Shown: positions 34,270 through 43,188 of the stretch, piece by piece
Layout of the letters: each line of letters starts with the position of its first letter
Numbering within the stretch: the first letter of the stretch is position 1
Assembly: GCA_030345135.1 (NCBI GenBank)
Contig: CP128386.1
Coordinates: 4,534,363 to 4,598,362 of the forward strand
DNA: 64,000 nucleotides
Source: Chitinophagaceae bacterium DXS
Lineage (GTDB): Bacteria > Bacteroidota > Bacteroidia > Chitinophagales > Chitinophagaceae
Direction: 5' to 3'
Position numbers and translations under genes: made by a program
The notes under the pieces: generated by a model
What the model saw: only the letters and a program-made list of their open reading frames with translations
What the model was told of the DNA's origin: nothing
Database searches by the model: none

Positions 34270-36027
34270 ATGAAATATAATAGCATAAAAATTTTTCTGG
34301 TTGCGATGTTGCTCTTTTCGATGAGTTGTAAGAAATTTTTGGATTACAAACCGCAGGGAGCATTGTCTGCATCAGATTTAACCACGCCAACTGCTGCAGA
34401 TGGATTGGCTACGGCAGCCTATGCCGGAATAGCCAATGACTGGTGGGATGCGCCTGTTACAAGCATGTGGGAATACAGTAGTATTCGCTCTGATGATGCT
34501 TATAAAGGTGGCGGTGATATCAGTGATCAGCAGCAAATGGATAAATACGAACAGTTTTATTTAGTGAATGCATCTAACAATGGTGCCGGTGATTTTGGTT
34601 TTCCCGGTACATGGATCAGAGCTTATGCTGCCATCAGCAGAATGAACAATGCATTGAGAGCATTGAATAATCTTACCGATGCAGCGTTTCCAAAAAGAAC
34701 AGTGCGCATTGGAGAAATGCATTTTCTGCGAGGACATATGTTTTTCTTGTTGAAAGTGATGTTCAGGAATATTCCATGGTTTGATGAAACGTTTTCTAAT
34801 GACCAGATCCTGAAGGTCTCCAACAACATGTCAAACGATTCGCTTTGGGAACATATTGCTGCTGACTTTCAGACCGCCATTAACGATCTGCCTTTGACGC
34901 AGCCAGGCGAGCCGGGACGTGCAAACCAGCTATCAGCAAAAGCATACCTGGCTAAAGTCAGGCTGTACCAGGCTTACACACAGGATGACAACTACAATGT
35001 GACAGGCATAGATCAGGCAAAAATGCAACAGGTAATAACATTAACCAATGATGTTATTAGCTCGGGCATCTATTCACTGAATAGTGATTTTGCTTTTAAT
35101 TTTTTAGATGGTCATGATAATAGTCCCGAATCAGTTTTCGCAATTCAGTATTCCATTAACGATGGAACGGCTATCGGTGGACGATTAAGTATGTCGACAA
35201 GCCTCAACTATTTTGCCGGTGCGCCCCAGTATGGATGTTGTGCATTTCATGTGCCGTCGCAGAACCTGGTGAACGCATTCAGGACAGATGCAAATGGACT
35301 TCCCATGTTCGATCATTTTAACGATGTTGCTTTGACTGATGCTGATCTAACGACCAATGGCGTTCGGATGGATCCGAGAGTGGACCATACAATCGGCATT
35401 CAGGGGCATCCATTCAAATACAACGCCGCAATACCATATGATCATAGTTGGGAACGATTGGCTGGTGTATATGGTGGATTCGGTACAATGAAGGAATTAC
35501 AACTGGCTTCCTGCCCGTGTTTCAAAAAGCTTGGCCCATTCTATGGCACATCTGTGAACATGGATGTGATACGTTATGACGACGTGTTGTTGATGAATGC
35601 AGAAGCGCAGATTCAATCAGCCGGCGGTAATCTGAATACTGCATTGGCAGAGATAAATCTGGTAAGGGCAAGAGCTGCGCAAAGCACAAACCTGGTGAAG
35701 AAGAGTGATGGAACTTTCCCCTCCAACTATAAAATTGATGTATATAAGCCTGGTGTAAATATTCCTGCGTGGGATAAGGCTACTGCATTTAAGGCCTTGC
35801 AGTGGGAACGGAGAATGGAGTTTGCGATGGAAAGCCCAAGGTTCTTTGATCTCGTGCGCTGGGGAATTGCCGCGGAAACGCTCAATGCATTCTTTGCGAT
35901 TGAAAAAACAAGACACTCATTTTTAAGCAGTGCGCATTTTACAAAGAACATGCATGAGTATTTCCCAATACCACAGGAACAAATAACATTCACAAACGGC
36001 CTGTATAAACAAAATAAGGGATACTAG
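34270..36027 (+). CDS. SusD/RagB-family glycan-binding lipoprotein (fructan-type locus)
   Basis: A 585-residue surface lipoprotein with lipobox SMSC (Cys20), followed by KKFLDYKPQGALSASD, a typical mature start. The family body includes MHFLRGHMFFLLKVMFRNIPWFDET and the C-terminal signature LVRARAAQ... LQWERRMEFAMESPRFFDLVRWG... EYFPIPQEQITFTNGLYKQN. It is longer than the xylan-locus SusD. It pairs with the SusC 16 bp upstream. A dispersed repeat follows its stop codon. Confidence 0.92.
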   Translation: MKYNSIKIFLVAMLLFSMSCKKFLDYKPQGALSASDLTTPTAADGLATAAYAGIANDWWDAPVTSMWEYSSIRSDDAYKGGGDISDQQQMDKYEQFYLVNASNNGAGDFGFPGTWIRAYAAISRMNNALRALNNLTDAAFPKRTVRIGEMHFLRGHMFFLLKVMFRNIPWFDETFSNDQILKVSNNMSNDSLWEHIAADFQTAINDLPLTQPGEPGRANQLSAKAYLAKVRLYQAYTQDDNYNVTGIDQAKMQQVITLTNDVISSGIYSLNSDFAFNFLDGHDNSPESVFAIQYSINDGTAIGGRLSMSTSLNYFAGAPQYGCCAFHVPSQNLVNAFRTDANGLPMFDHFNDVALTDADLTTNGVRMDPRVDHTIGIQGHPFKYNAAIPYDHSWERLAGVYGGFGTMKELQLASCPCFKKLGPFYGTSVNMDVIRYDDVLLMNAEAQIQSAGGNLNTALAEINLVRARAAQSTNLVKKSDGTFPSNYKIDVYKPGVNIPAWDKATAFKALQWERRMEFAMESPRFFDLVRWGIAAETLNAFFAIEKTRHSFLSSAHFTKNMHEYFPIPQEQITFTNGLYKQNKGY

Positions 36028-36097
36028 GAATAATTAAACCATATAAGGCATATAAGGGATATAAGTTTAGTGAAACAGCTTGCATGTTCTTATATGC

Positions 36098-36390
36098 CTT
36101 CTATACAACTGGTGAATAGTCAATAGTCAATGGTGAAAGTCCGGTCTGGCTAAGTAAATGTAAAGTCATTTAAGTGCAATTATTATCGCAGGCAAAATTC
36201 TTATGTGCTCTTATATGCCTTATATGGTTTAAAAAACTTCGCTTCGGTCAGTTTTAGGCTTTAGGCTTTAAGCTTTATCAGTTGTTTACAAAGAAACGTT
36301 GGCGCCGCCACCTCCTTACCTATATGGTTCAAAAAATTTCGCTCCGGTCAGCTTTATGCTTTATGCTTTGAGCTTTGGGCTTTAAGCTGA
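36098..36390 (+). repeat. Dispersed long repeat, copy C (continuous) plus a partial copy
   Basis: Positions 36098-36306 form the uninterrupted version of the repeat seen broken at 3591-3917 and reversed at 23715-23906. A further degenerate half copy of its TTCGCTTCGGTCAG...GGCTTTAAGC part lies at about 36319-36388. The block separates SusD from the VCBS/ASPIC gene. Confidence 0.8.
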
Positions 36391-36493
36391 AAAAAATACT
36401 ATGTTTCAAGAAAAAGTTCCTCCTGGCATCAAATTTTTTTGTAAATTTTTAGACGTTTGATTATTGATATGCTGAATATTTAAAGTTTTAAGT

Positions 36494-39400
36494 ATGCCTG
36501 TCCGGAAACTAAATATTTATATCCTGCTAATGTCAATCCTGCTTGCTTCCTGCCATAGTTCAGACAAACTGTTTACAAGTTTATCCTCATCCAAAACAAA
36601 TATTGAATTTGCCAACAACCTTCAGGATAAAAGTTTTTTCGGTATCCTCAATTACATCTACTACTATAACGGAGGGGGTGTAGCTGTTGGAGATATAAAT
36701 AATGATGGTTTGCCGGATATCTATTTTACTGCGAACAGCAAAGGCAACAACAAGCTATACCTGAATAAAGGCGATTTTGTTTTTGAAGATATTACAGAAA
36801 AAGCAGGAGTTGCAGGCACTGCAGATTGGTGCACCGGTGTTACCATGGCTGATGTGAATGGTGACGGTTTTCTGGATATTTATGTTTGTGCAGTCGCTAC
36901 AATACATGGCTTCAAAGGTCGCAATCAATTATTTGTCAATAACGGAAAAGGTGGCTTTACAGAAGCAGCAACAGAATATGGGCTTGATTTTTCAGGCACA
37001 TCAACCCAGGCTGTTTTTTTTGATTATGATCATGATGGAGATCTGGATTGTTATTTGCTCAATCAGTCGGAACATCCAAATCAGAATATCGTTGATACAA
37101 GTAGCCGGCGAAAGGTTGATGCTATTGCAGGTGACAGGTTATACCGGAACGATCTGGTAAATGGAAAAAGAAAATTTACGGATGTTTCAGCACAGGCTGG
37201 GATTTATCAAAGTAATTTGGGTTACGGACTTGGTATTGCCGTTGCCGACTTTAATAATGATGGCTGGGATGATATTTACGTTGGTAACGACTTTCATGAA
37301 AACGATTATTACTATGTCAACAACGGAGACGGGACTTTTTCCGAAAGTGGGGCAAAACACTTCAGGCATTACAGTAGATACAGTATGGGTAATGATGCGG
37401 CTGATTACAATAACGACGGACAAATAGATATTTTCACAGCCGATATGCTTCCATCTGATGAAAAAGTTCTAAAGACTTATGGAAACGGTGAACATTTGGA
37501 TATCTACAACCAAAAGATCACGCACAATGGTTATCAAAATCAGTATTCAAAAAATTGCCTTCAAAGAAATAACGGAGATGGTGTAAGCTTCAGCGACGTT
37601 GGACTAATAAATGGCGTTTCAGCGACAGATTGGAGTTGGAGTGCTTTGTTCGCGGATTTTGACAATGATGGGAAGAAGGATCTGTTTATTTCGAGTGGTA
37701 TTGTAAAGCGGCCCCTTGATCTGGATTTTATCATGTTTATGTCCAACACAAATCCGCGTGATGTCAACAGCAATGAAAAGTATGCAGAGCTTATTCAGAA
37801 AATGCCCGACGGTGCATCTCATCCATATTTGTACAAAGGCGACGGTAACTACAAGTTTAATGATGTAAGTGAAAATTGGGGAACTGGTAACATGAGCGGT
37901 TATTTTAACGGAGCAGCTTATGCGGATTTAAATAACGATGGGAGAGAAGATCTTGTAATTAATTGCATAAATGCGCCAGCCGTTATTCTAAAGAATAATT
38001 CTATTCCTGAAAGTTATTTGTCAATAGTATTTAAAGGCGGTGGCATGAATACTTCGGGCATTGGTGCTAAGGCTTATGTTTTTGCAAATGGAAAAATGCA
38101 GTATCAGCAACTGATGCTCACAAGGGGCTTCATGTCATCCTCTGAGCCAAAGCTTCATTTTGGTCTTGACAGCGCTTCTAAAATAGATAGCTTATTGATT
38201 GTGTGGCCCGATCAAAAGTATCAAATACTTAAAGATGTTGGGGTGAACAGACAATTGTCAGTGAAGCAAAGTGACGCTACGCAGCAATTTAGCTACCACA
38301 CTTTTTTTCCTGGATCGCTACAGTCATTTGAAGATATAACAAAGCCGGTAAATGTTAACTGGAAGCATATTGAAGATAATTTTACTGATTTTAATACGCA
38401 ATATCTAATCCCGCACATGCAGTCTACCAGAGGGCCAAAGCTGGCTGTAGCCGATGTTAACAAGGATGGCCTGGATGATTTTTTTGTGTGCGGGGCAAAA
38501 GGACAGCCCGGTTGTTTGATGATCCAGGCGAAGGATGGAAAATTTATCAATACAGATTCAGCGCTTTTTGCTAAAAACAAAGCCAGCGAAGATGTTGATG
38601 CCGTTTTTTTTGATGCCAACAATGATGGCTTTCCCGATCTGTATGTTGTGACAGGTGGTAATGAATATGAAGATGGCAATGCTAACCTGGCCGATCATCT
38701 CTACTACAATGATTTGCATGGCGGTTTTACAGAAGCTGTGAATGCACTGCCTCCTATACTTTCCAATAAATCGTGTATTGCTGTTGCAGATGTAAATAAG
38801 GATGGAAAACCGGATGTTTTTATAGGAGGGCTGGCCGATGCAAAGAAATATGGATACGCGCAGTCGTCTTATTTGCTAATGAATGATGTTAAGGCTCCCG
38901 GAACTTTTAAGAAGGCAGATGAATCGATGCTGGCTTTAAAAGATATCGGGATAGTGACCTGCGCAACATTTACAGACATAAACAATGATGGATGGCCCGA
39001 TTTGATAGTTAGTGGGGAATGGATGCCAATGAAAATATTTATCAACAACAAGGGCGTTTTCAAAGCAGCGGATATTCCTCAATCCACCGGCTTGTGGCAG
39101 TCGGTGTTTGCCACGGATATAAATAGTGACGGATTTACGGATATACTTGCAGGTAACTGGGGGCATAATTCAAAACTATACGCCGGAAAGGCAGGACCGT
39201 TAAAACTGTATGTAAAAGATTTTGATCAGAATGGTTCTGTAGATCAGGTTATGACTTACAATATAGCAGGGCGGGAATATCCGTTCCTGGCAAAAGATCA
39301 GTTGGAACTGGATATGCCTGTGCTCAAGAAAAGACATTTATTATATGGGGAAGTGGCTGGCAAGTCTGCGCAGTTTATGTTGGGTGATATGATGGATGAT

Positions 39401-39775
39401 GCAAAAGAATTAACCGCCGAAACGCTTGGCTCGGCCTGCTTTCTTAATGATGGTAAAGGCAATTTCAGGAAGACAGATCTTCCGGAAGAATTGCAACTGG
39501 CACCGCTTTTTGCTTTCGCCCGCGTTGATAGTAGCGCATGGTTTACAGCTGGTAATTTTTACGGTGTGTTACCATATGAAGGGCGGTATGATGCTATGTT
39601 GCCTGCAGTTTTTTCTTATGACAAAGTGCATCAGCAGTATGATGTAATATCGGTTTTCCCGGCCATCAGCGGTGAAGTGCGCGATGCTAAATGGTTGAAG
39701 TACGGAAATGAGAAATTACTGGTTGTTGCGAGAAATAATGATTCGTTGATTTTTCTTCGGCCTTTAAAGAAATAA
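36494..39775 (+). CDS. VCBS/FG-GAP repeat lipoprotein with ASPIC/UnbV domain (CRTAC1-like), paralog 2
   Basis: A 1,093-residue predicted surface lipoprotein with lipobox LLASC (Cys20). It shares the architecture of the protein at 10553-13900: a start reading DKLFTSLSSSKTNIEFANNL (compare EKLFTKLSSGQTGIHFSNDI), serial calcium-loop motifs (GDINNDGLPD, DVNGDGFLD, DYDHDGDLD, DFNNDGWDD, DFDNDGKKD, DVNKDGLDD, DINNDGWPD), a central ASPIC/UnbV module (about 520-585; IGAKAYVFANG... LTRGFMSSSEPKLHFGL) and a C-terminal set of blades. It lies 466 bp after SusD, probably with its own promoter, and before GH32. Its biochemical role is not known. Confidence 0.88.
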   Translation: MPVRKLNIYILLMSILLASCHSSDKLFTSLSSSKTNIEFANNLQDKSFFGILNYIYYYNGGGVAVGDINNDGLPDIYFTANSKGNNKLYLNKGDFVFEDITEKAGVAGTADWCTGVTMADVNGDGFLDIYVCAVATIHGFKGRNQLFVNNGKGGFTEAATEYGLDFSGTSTQAVFFDYDHDGDLDCYLLNQSEHPNQNIVDTSSRRKVDAIAGDRLYRNDLVNGKRKFTDVSAQAGIYQSNLGYGLGIAVADFNNDGWDDIYVGNDFHENDYYYVNNGDGTFSESGAKHFRHYSRYSMGNDAADYNNDGQIDIFTADMLPSDEKVLKTYGNGEHLDIYNQKITHNGYQNQYSKNCLQRNNGDGVSFSDVGLINGVSATDWSWSALFADFDNDGKKDLFISSGIVKRPLDLDFIMFMSNTNPRDVNSNEKYAELIQKMPDGASHPYLYKGDGNYKFNDVSENWGTGNMSGYFNGAAYADLNNDGREDLVINCINAPAVILKNNSIPESYLSIVFKGGGMNTSGIGAKAYVFANGKMQYQQLMLTRGFMSSSEPKLHFGLDSASKIDSLLIVWPDQKYQILKDVGVNRQLSVKQSDATQQFSYHTFFPGSLQSFEDITKPVNVNWKHIEDNFTDFNTQYLIPHMQSTRGPKLAVADVNKDGLDDFFVCGAKGQPGCLMIQAKDGKFINTDSALFAKNKASEDVDAVFFDANNDGFPDLYVVTGGNEYEDGNANLADHLYYNDLHGGFTEAVNALPPILSNKSCIAVADVNKDGKPDVFIGGLADAKKYGYAQSSYLLMNDVKAPGTFKKADESMLALKDIGIVTCATFTDINNDGWPDLIVSGEWMPMKIFINNKGVFKAADIPQSTGLWQSVFATDINSDGFTDILAGNWGHNSKLYAGKAGPLKLYVKDFDQNGSVDQVMTYNIAGREYPFLAKDQLELDMPVLKKRHLLYGEVAGKSAQFMLGDMMDDAKELTAETLGSACFLNDGKGNFRKTDLPEELQLAPLFAFARVDSSAWFTAGNFYGVLPYEGRYDAMLPAVFSYDKVHQQYDVISVFPAISGEVRDAKWLKYGNEKLLVVARNNDSLIFLRPLKK

Positions 39776-40064
39776 GATTTTCGCTGACTTGTAGTGCTGT
39801 TTACTTAATGTAAATGCCTACTGCCCTGTGGCTGATTTCAATTCGTTGCCGTCTGCTTCAGCTGACGGATAGTAGTCATTCGTTTTTCCTGGCTTTAGCC
39901 CAAAAAACTGGAATGTGTAGCTAAAGCCATAATCAGAAATGCTCATTTTCGTAAGTTAAAGCACAACGTCATTTAGTTAAGAAAATTCATAGCTCCAGTG
40001 GAGCCTCCTGTTTGCTGAACGAACTTAAAATATTATTTAATTCTATTAACCAATATACCATCAT
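39776..40064. other. Intergenic region before GH32
   Basis: The 289-bp gap is AT-rich and holds a small CTCCAGTGGAG stem near 39993. No obvious operator matching the AACCGATT family and no gene were found. Confidence 0.4.
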
Positions 40065-41588
40065 ATGAATAAGCTATTATCAAGCATAATACTCTGCCTT
40101 TTAGCTTCAACACTATTGGCACAAAGCGACCCGCAGGAAACTCCTCAATGGCGGCCGGTATATCATTTTACACCCGAAAAAAATTGGACAAATGATCCCA
40201 ATGGCCTGATATACTTAAACGGCATATACCATTTGTATAATCAACAAAATCCTTTTGAAAACAAATGGGGGCATATGAGCTGGGGGCATGCTACCAGCCA
40301 GGACCTTATTCATTGGACGCATCATCCAATAGCCATTCCGGAGAAAATAGATAAGGATACAACCTGGATATTTTCCGGTTGTGCTGTTTGGGATAAAAAC
40401 AATACAAGCGGTTTTTGCAATAACGGAGGTTGCATTGTTGCCGTGTATACTGCTGATCAACCTAATTTGAAGAAGGAGTCGCAATTCATTGCTTATAGTA
40501 ATGATAGGGGAATGACATACACCAATTATGAAAGGAATCCTGTGATCGATTTGCAAAAAAGAGATTTTCGCGATCCAAATGTAATATGGCTTGCAAAAGA
40601 AAATAAATGGCTAATGACGGTCGCGTTGCCGCACGAACATAAAGTGCGATTTTACAATTCATCGAACCTGAAAGACTGGATGTTGCAGGGCGAATTTGGA
40701 GAAGAGGGAGATACACGAAGAATATGGGAATGTCCTTCTTTAACGCCGCTGCCCGTTGATGGGAATACTGCTAACACAAAATGGTTGCTGATGGTATCTT
40801 CCGGCAACCAGGATGCACAGACCGGAATGCAATATTTTATTGGTGATTTTGATGGAAGAAACTTTACAAACAACTATGCCGCCGATAATAAAATGTTTGT
40901 GGATGACGGAAGTATCTATTATGCTGCCATACCCTGGAACAACCTTCCGGATGATAAAAAGATTATGATCGGTTGGCTCGTTCCGACAAAAACAGAAACA
41001 TATCCATGGCGTGGCCAGATGTCGATTCCGCGCGATTTGATGTTGAAGACAACAAAAAACGGTGTGCGTTTATTTCAACCACCCTCAGCAGTTGTAAAAA
41101 CTGTGGTAGAAAAATTGCCAGCAGCCAAAACAATGGCAAAGAAAAATCTTGTCATTGATAATAAGGAAATGGTGCTGAATACAGAAAGCACGTTTAATGC
41201 AAATGTAAATTGGATTGAGGCCGATTTTGCAATTGGCTCAGCCACCGATTTTGGATTTAAGCTCGCACAACAAAAAGATAACAACGGAAAGGTTGTTGAC
41301 GAGACAATAGTTAACTATAATACTAAGACAAGCGAGTTGAGTATAAGTCACAGTTTCAATGGCAGTGTTACTGAGCCCGTGTATACAACCACGGTTAATC
41401 CAATGGGGGATACGTTGAAATTAGAAGTGTTGTTGGATAAATCTTCACTGGAAGTGTTTGCAAACAAGGGAGAAAAGGTGATTACAACGCTCATATTTCC
41501 TGATAAAAATGCAACACAATTTTCAGCCTTCGCAAAAGATGGAAAGGTTACGGTGGAATCTTTGAAAGTATGGGATTTAGGTAATTGA
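40065..41588 (+). CDS. GH32 fructanase (levanase/inulinase/invertase type), exported
   Basis: A 507-residue enzyme with a signal peptide (MNKLLSSIILCLLASTLLAQ). The GH32 propeller triad is intact: WTNDPNGL (nucleophile Asp44), FRDPNV (Asp170, transition-state stabiliser) and WECPSL (acid/base Glu222). The C-terminal ~150 residues form the GH32 beta-sandwich (VLLDKSSLEVFANKGEKVITTLIFP). It hydrolyses beta-fructosidic bonds in levan, inulin or sucrose; endo or exo mode cannot be read by eye. It ends the fructan-type locus and is convergent with a LacI gene. Its stop codon lies inside an inverted repeat. Confidence 0.95.
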   Translation: MNKLLSSIILCLLASTLLAQSDPQETPQWRPVYHFTPEKNWTNDPNGLIYLNGIYHLYNQQNPFENKWGHMSWGHATSQDLIHWTHHPIAIPEKIDKDTTWIFSGCAVWDKNNTSGFCNNGGCIVAVYTADQPNLKKESQFIAYSNDRGMTYTNYERNPVIDLQKRDFRDPNVIWLAKENKWLMTVALPHEHKVRFYNSSNLKDWMLQGEFGEEGDTRRIWECPSLTPLPVDGNTANTKWLLMVSSGNQDAQTGMQYFIGDFDGRNFTNNYAADNKMFVDDGSIYYAAIPWNNLPDDKKIMIGWLVPTKTETYPWRGQMSIPRDLMLKTTKNGVRLFQPPSAVVKTVVEKLPAAKTMAKKNLVIDNKEMVLNTESTFNANVNWIEADFAIGSATDFGFKLAQQKDNNGKVVDETIVNYNTKTSELSISHSFNGSVTEPVYTTTVNPMGDTLKLEVLLDKSSLEVFANKGEKVITTLIFPDKNATQFSAFAKDGKVTVESLKVWDLGN

Positions 41589-41776
41589 CAGTTGAAAATT
41601 GATAATTGAAAATGGAGGAGAGGTATATCATTTCGATGATATTTCTCTGTGCAACTCTGAGTTTTCTCCTGTATTCCTCTGTGTAATTGTCCTTATTTTT
41701 TAGCGAACCACGTTACAGTGATCACAGGAACCTACGTTTTGTTTCATTTTCAATTATCAACTTTCAATTTTCAATT
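41583..41776. repeat. Inverted repeat spanning the GH32-lacI convergent gap
   Basis: Arms 41583-41614 and 41745-41776 are complementary at 29 of 32 positions and consist of TTGAAAATT/AATTTTCAA words. The left arm overlaps the GH32 TGA. The same word family occurs at 21363-21396. The spacer carries CTCTGTGTAA and similar words. It could act as a bidirectional 3' end, but the stem is AT-rich and the loop is 130 bases. Confidence 0.65.
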
Positions 41777-41793
41777 AAATGAACTATTTAAGC

Positions 41794-42960
41794 TTATTTT
41801 TTTCTTACAGATGACTGTCTCTCTATTAAATTTGTTTTTAGCGATTTTGTAACCGGCTTAAAACCGTCAATTCCTTTTTTTATATTATCGAGAAGAAGGC
41901 GCATGGCTGTCCTTCCTATATCAGCCACCGGCTGTTCCACCGTTGTTAGCGCGGGATCGATCACGGCAGAGATAGGGTCATTGCTGAATCCCACCACACC
42001 AAGCTTCTCCGGAATTTTAATACCCATGTTTTTCGCGACAAGCATTAATTGAATAGCCGCCGGATCATTCACACAGAAAACAGCATCAGGTCTGTTCTTC
42101 AGGTTCAATAACTTTTCAGCACAGGCATGTGCCGCATCTTTAGAAAGGTCGCAATGTGTTATCAGTTCATCTTTTATTTTCAGTTTGTGTTTTTTTAGTG
42201 CATCCTTATAGCCATTTAACCTGTTGTGGCTAATGCGAAGGATGGATGGACCTCCAATATGTGCAATGTTTTTATAGCCGTTCTTTATCAGGTGTTCAAC
42301 GGCCATAAAGGCACCATTGTAATCATCTACAAGCACACGCGGCGTATTCATTTCTTCACATACCCTGTTAAAAAACACAACTGGAATTCCATGGCGTTCA
42401 AATGTTCTGAAGTGCTCAAAGTTTTTGGTGTCTTTGGTCATTGAAATTAAAACGCCTTCCACGCGGTTGGAAAGTAAAACCTGCGCATTTGCAACTTCTG
42501 TTTTGAACGTTTCTTGTGATTGACAAATAATAACATTATAACCAGCCTTTGCCGCGACTTCCTGCGCGCCCATTATAATCGTTGGAAAAAAATAGGTAAG
42601 AAATTCCGGTACAATAATACCAATCGTATTGCTCTTGCTTTTTACAAGACTTTGTGCAAGTTGGTTGGGCTGGTAATCCAGTTGTCTTGCTTTCTTCAAT
42701 ACAGCTTCCCTTGTTTGCGGATTTATATCGCTGTGTTCCCGCAGTGCCCTGGATACCGTTGATTTTGAAATATTCAAAGCCTTAGCAATGTCAACAATTG
42801 TCGCCATATGCTTTTTGCCTGTTTCCGCAACAACTTTTTTATCTGCATCCGGCAAAGTGAAATACGTTTTGCAATCTTTACAATAATAGCGTTGCTTGCC
42901 TCTTAAAATACCTGCCCTCGTTATAGCATGTACCTGGTTACATTTAACACAACGGATCAT
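41794..42960 (-). CDS. LacI-family regulator with an N-terminal zinc-ribbon domain
   Basis: A 388-residue regulator. Residues 1-~38 contain two CxxC pairs (Cys4/Cys7 and Cys27/Cys30) in a layout C-x2-C...G-x3-G-K-Q-R-Y-Y-C-K-x-C-x-x-x-F that closely resembles the zinc ribbon of IS1-type InsA proteins. A normal LacI helix-turn-helix follows at about 53-75 (ATIVDIAKALNISKSTVSRALR), then the effector domain (about 110-385; NTIGIIVPEFLTYFFPTI, GVVGFSNDPISAVIDPALTTVEQ). Without the ribbon the protein would start at Met52 (42807). The coherent cysteine pattern in frame argues that the longer form is real. It lies between the fructan-type and third glycan loci; its target is not evident. Confidence 0.88.
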   Translation of the reverse strand: MIRCVKCNQVHAITRAGILRGKQRYYCKDCKTYFTLPDADKKVVAETGKKHMATIVDIAKALNISKSTVSRALREHSDINPQTREAVLKKARQLDYQPNQLAQSLVKSKSNTIGIIVPEFLTYFFPTIIMGAQEVAAKAGYNVIICQSQETFKTEVANAQVLLSNRVEGVLISMTKDTKNFEHFRTFERHGIPVVFFNRVCEEMNTPRVLVDDYNGAFMAVEHLIKNGYKNIAHIGGPSILRISHNRLNGYKDALKKHKLKIKDELITHCDLSKDAAHACAEKLLNLKNRPDAVFCVNDPAAIQLMLVAKNMGIKIPEKLGVVGFSNDPISAVIDPALTTVEQPVADIGRTAMRLLLDNIKKGIDGFKPVTKSLKTNLIERQSSVRKK

Positions 42961-43018
42961 CTCTTTAAATCATTTATTTTTTTTCATTGGGTATAAGCAT
43001 CTGCCTTCACAACATAGC

Positions 43019-43188
43019 AATTTATTGACAACTTAACATCTTAATGTCATTTTCCAGATCTCTTTTACATCGCACCTCTAACATCCTGCTTAACCGCCGC
43101 ATGTCGCACCTAACATATTTCATACTTAAAGGCATTTCGTGACGCGTACATCGTACACCGTACATCTAACATCTTACATGGCCGCGCC
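43019..43188. other. AT-rich leader with TAACATCTTA-type words
   Basis: Part of the ~940-bp gap between the zinc-ribbon LacI gene and the third SusC gene. It contains degenerate ACATCTAACATC and CGTACATCGTACACC words that lead into the repeat block at 43189. No gene or hairpin of note is seen. Confidence 0.4.
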
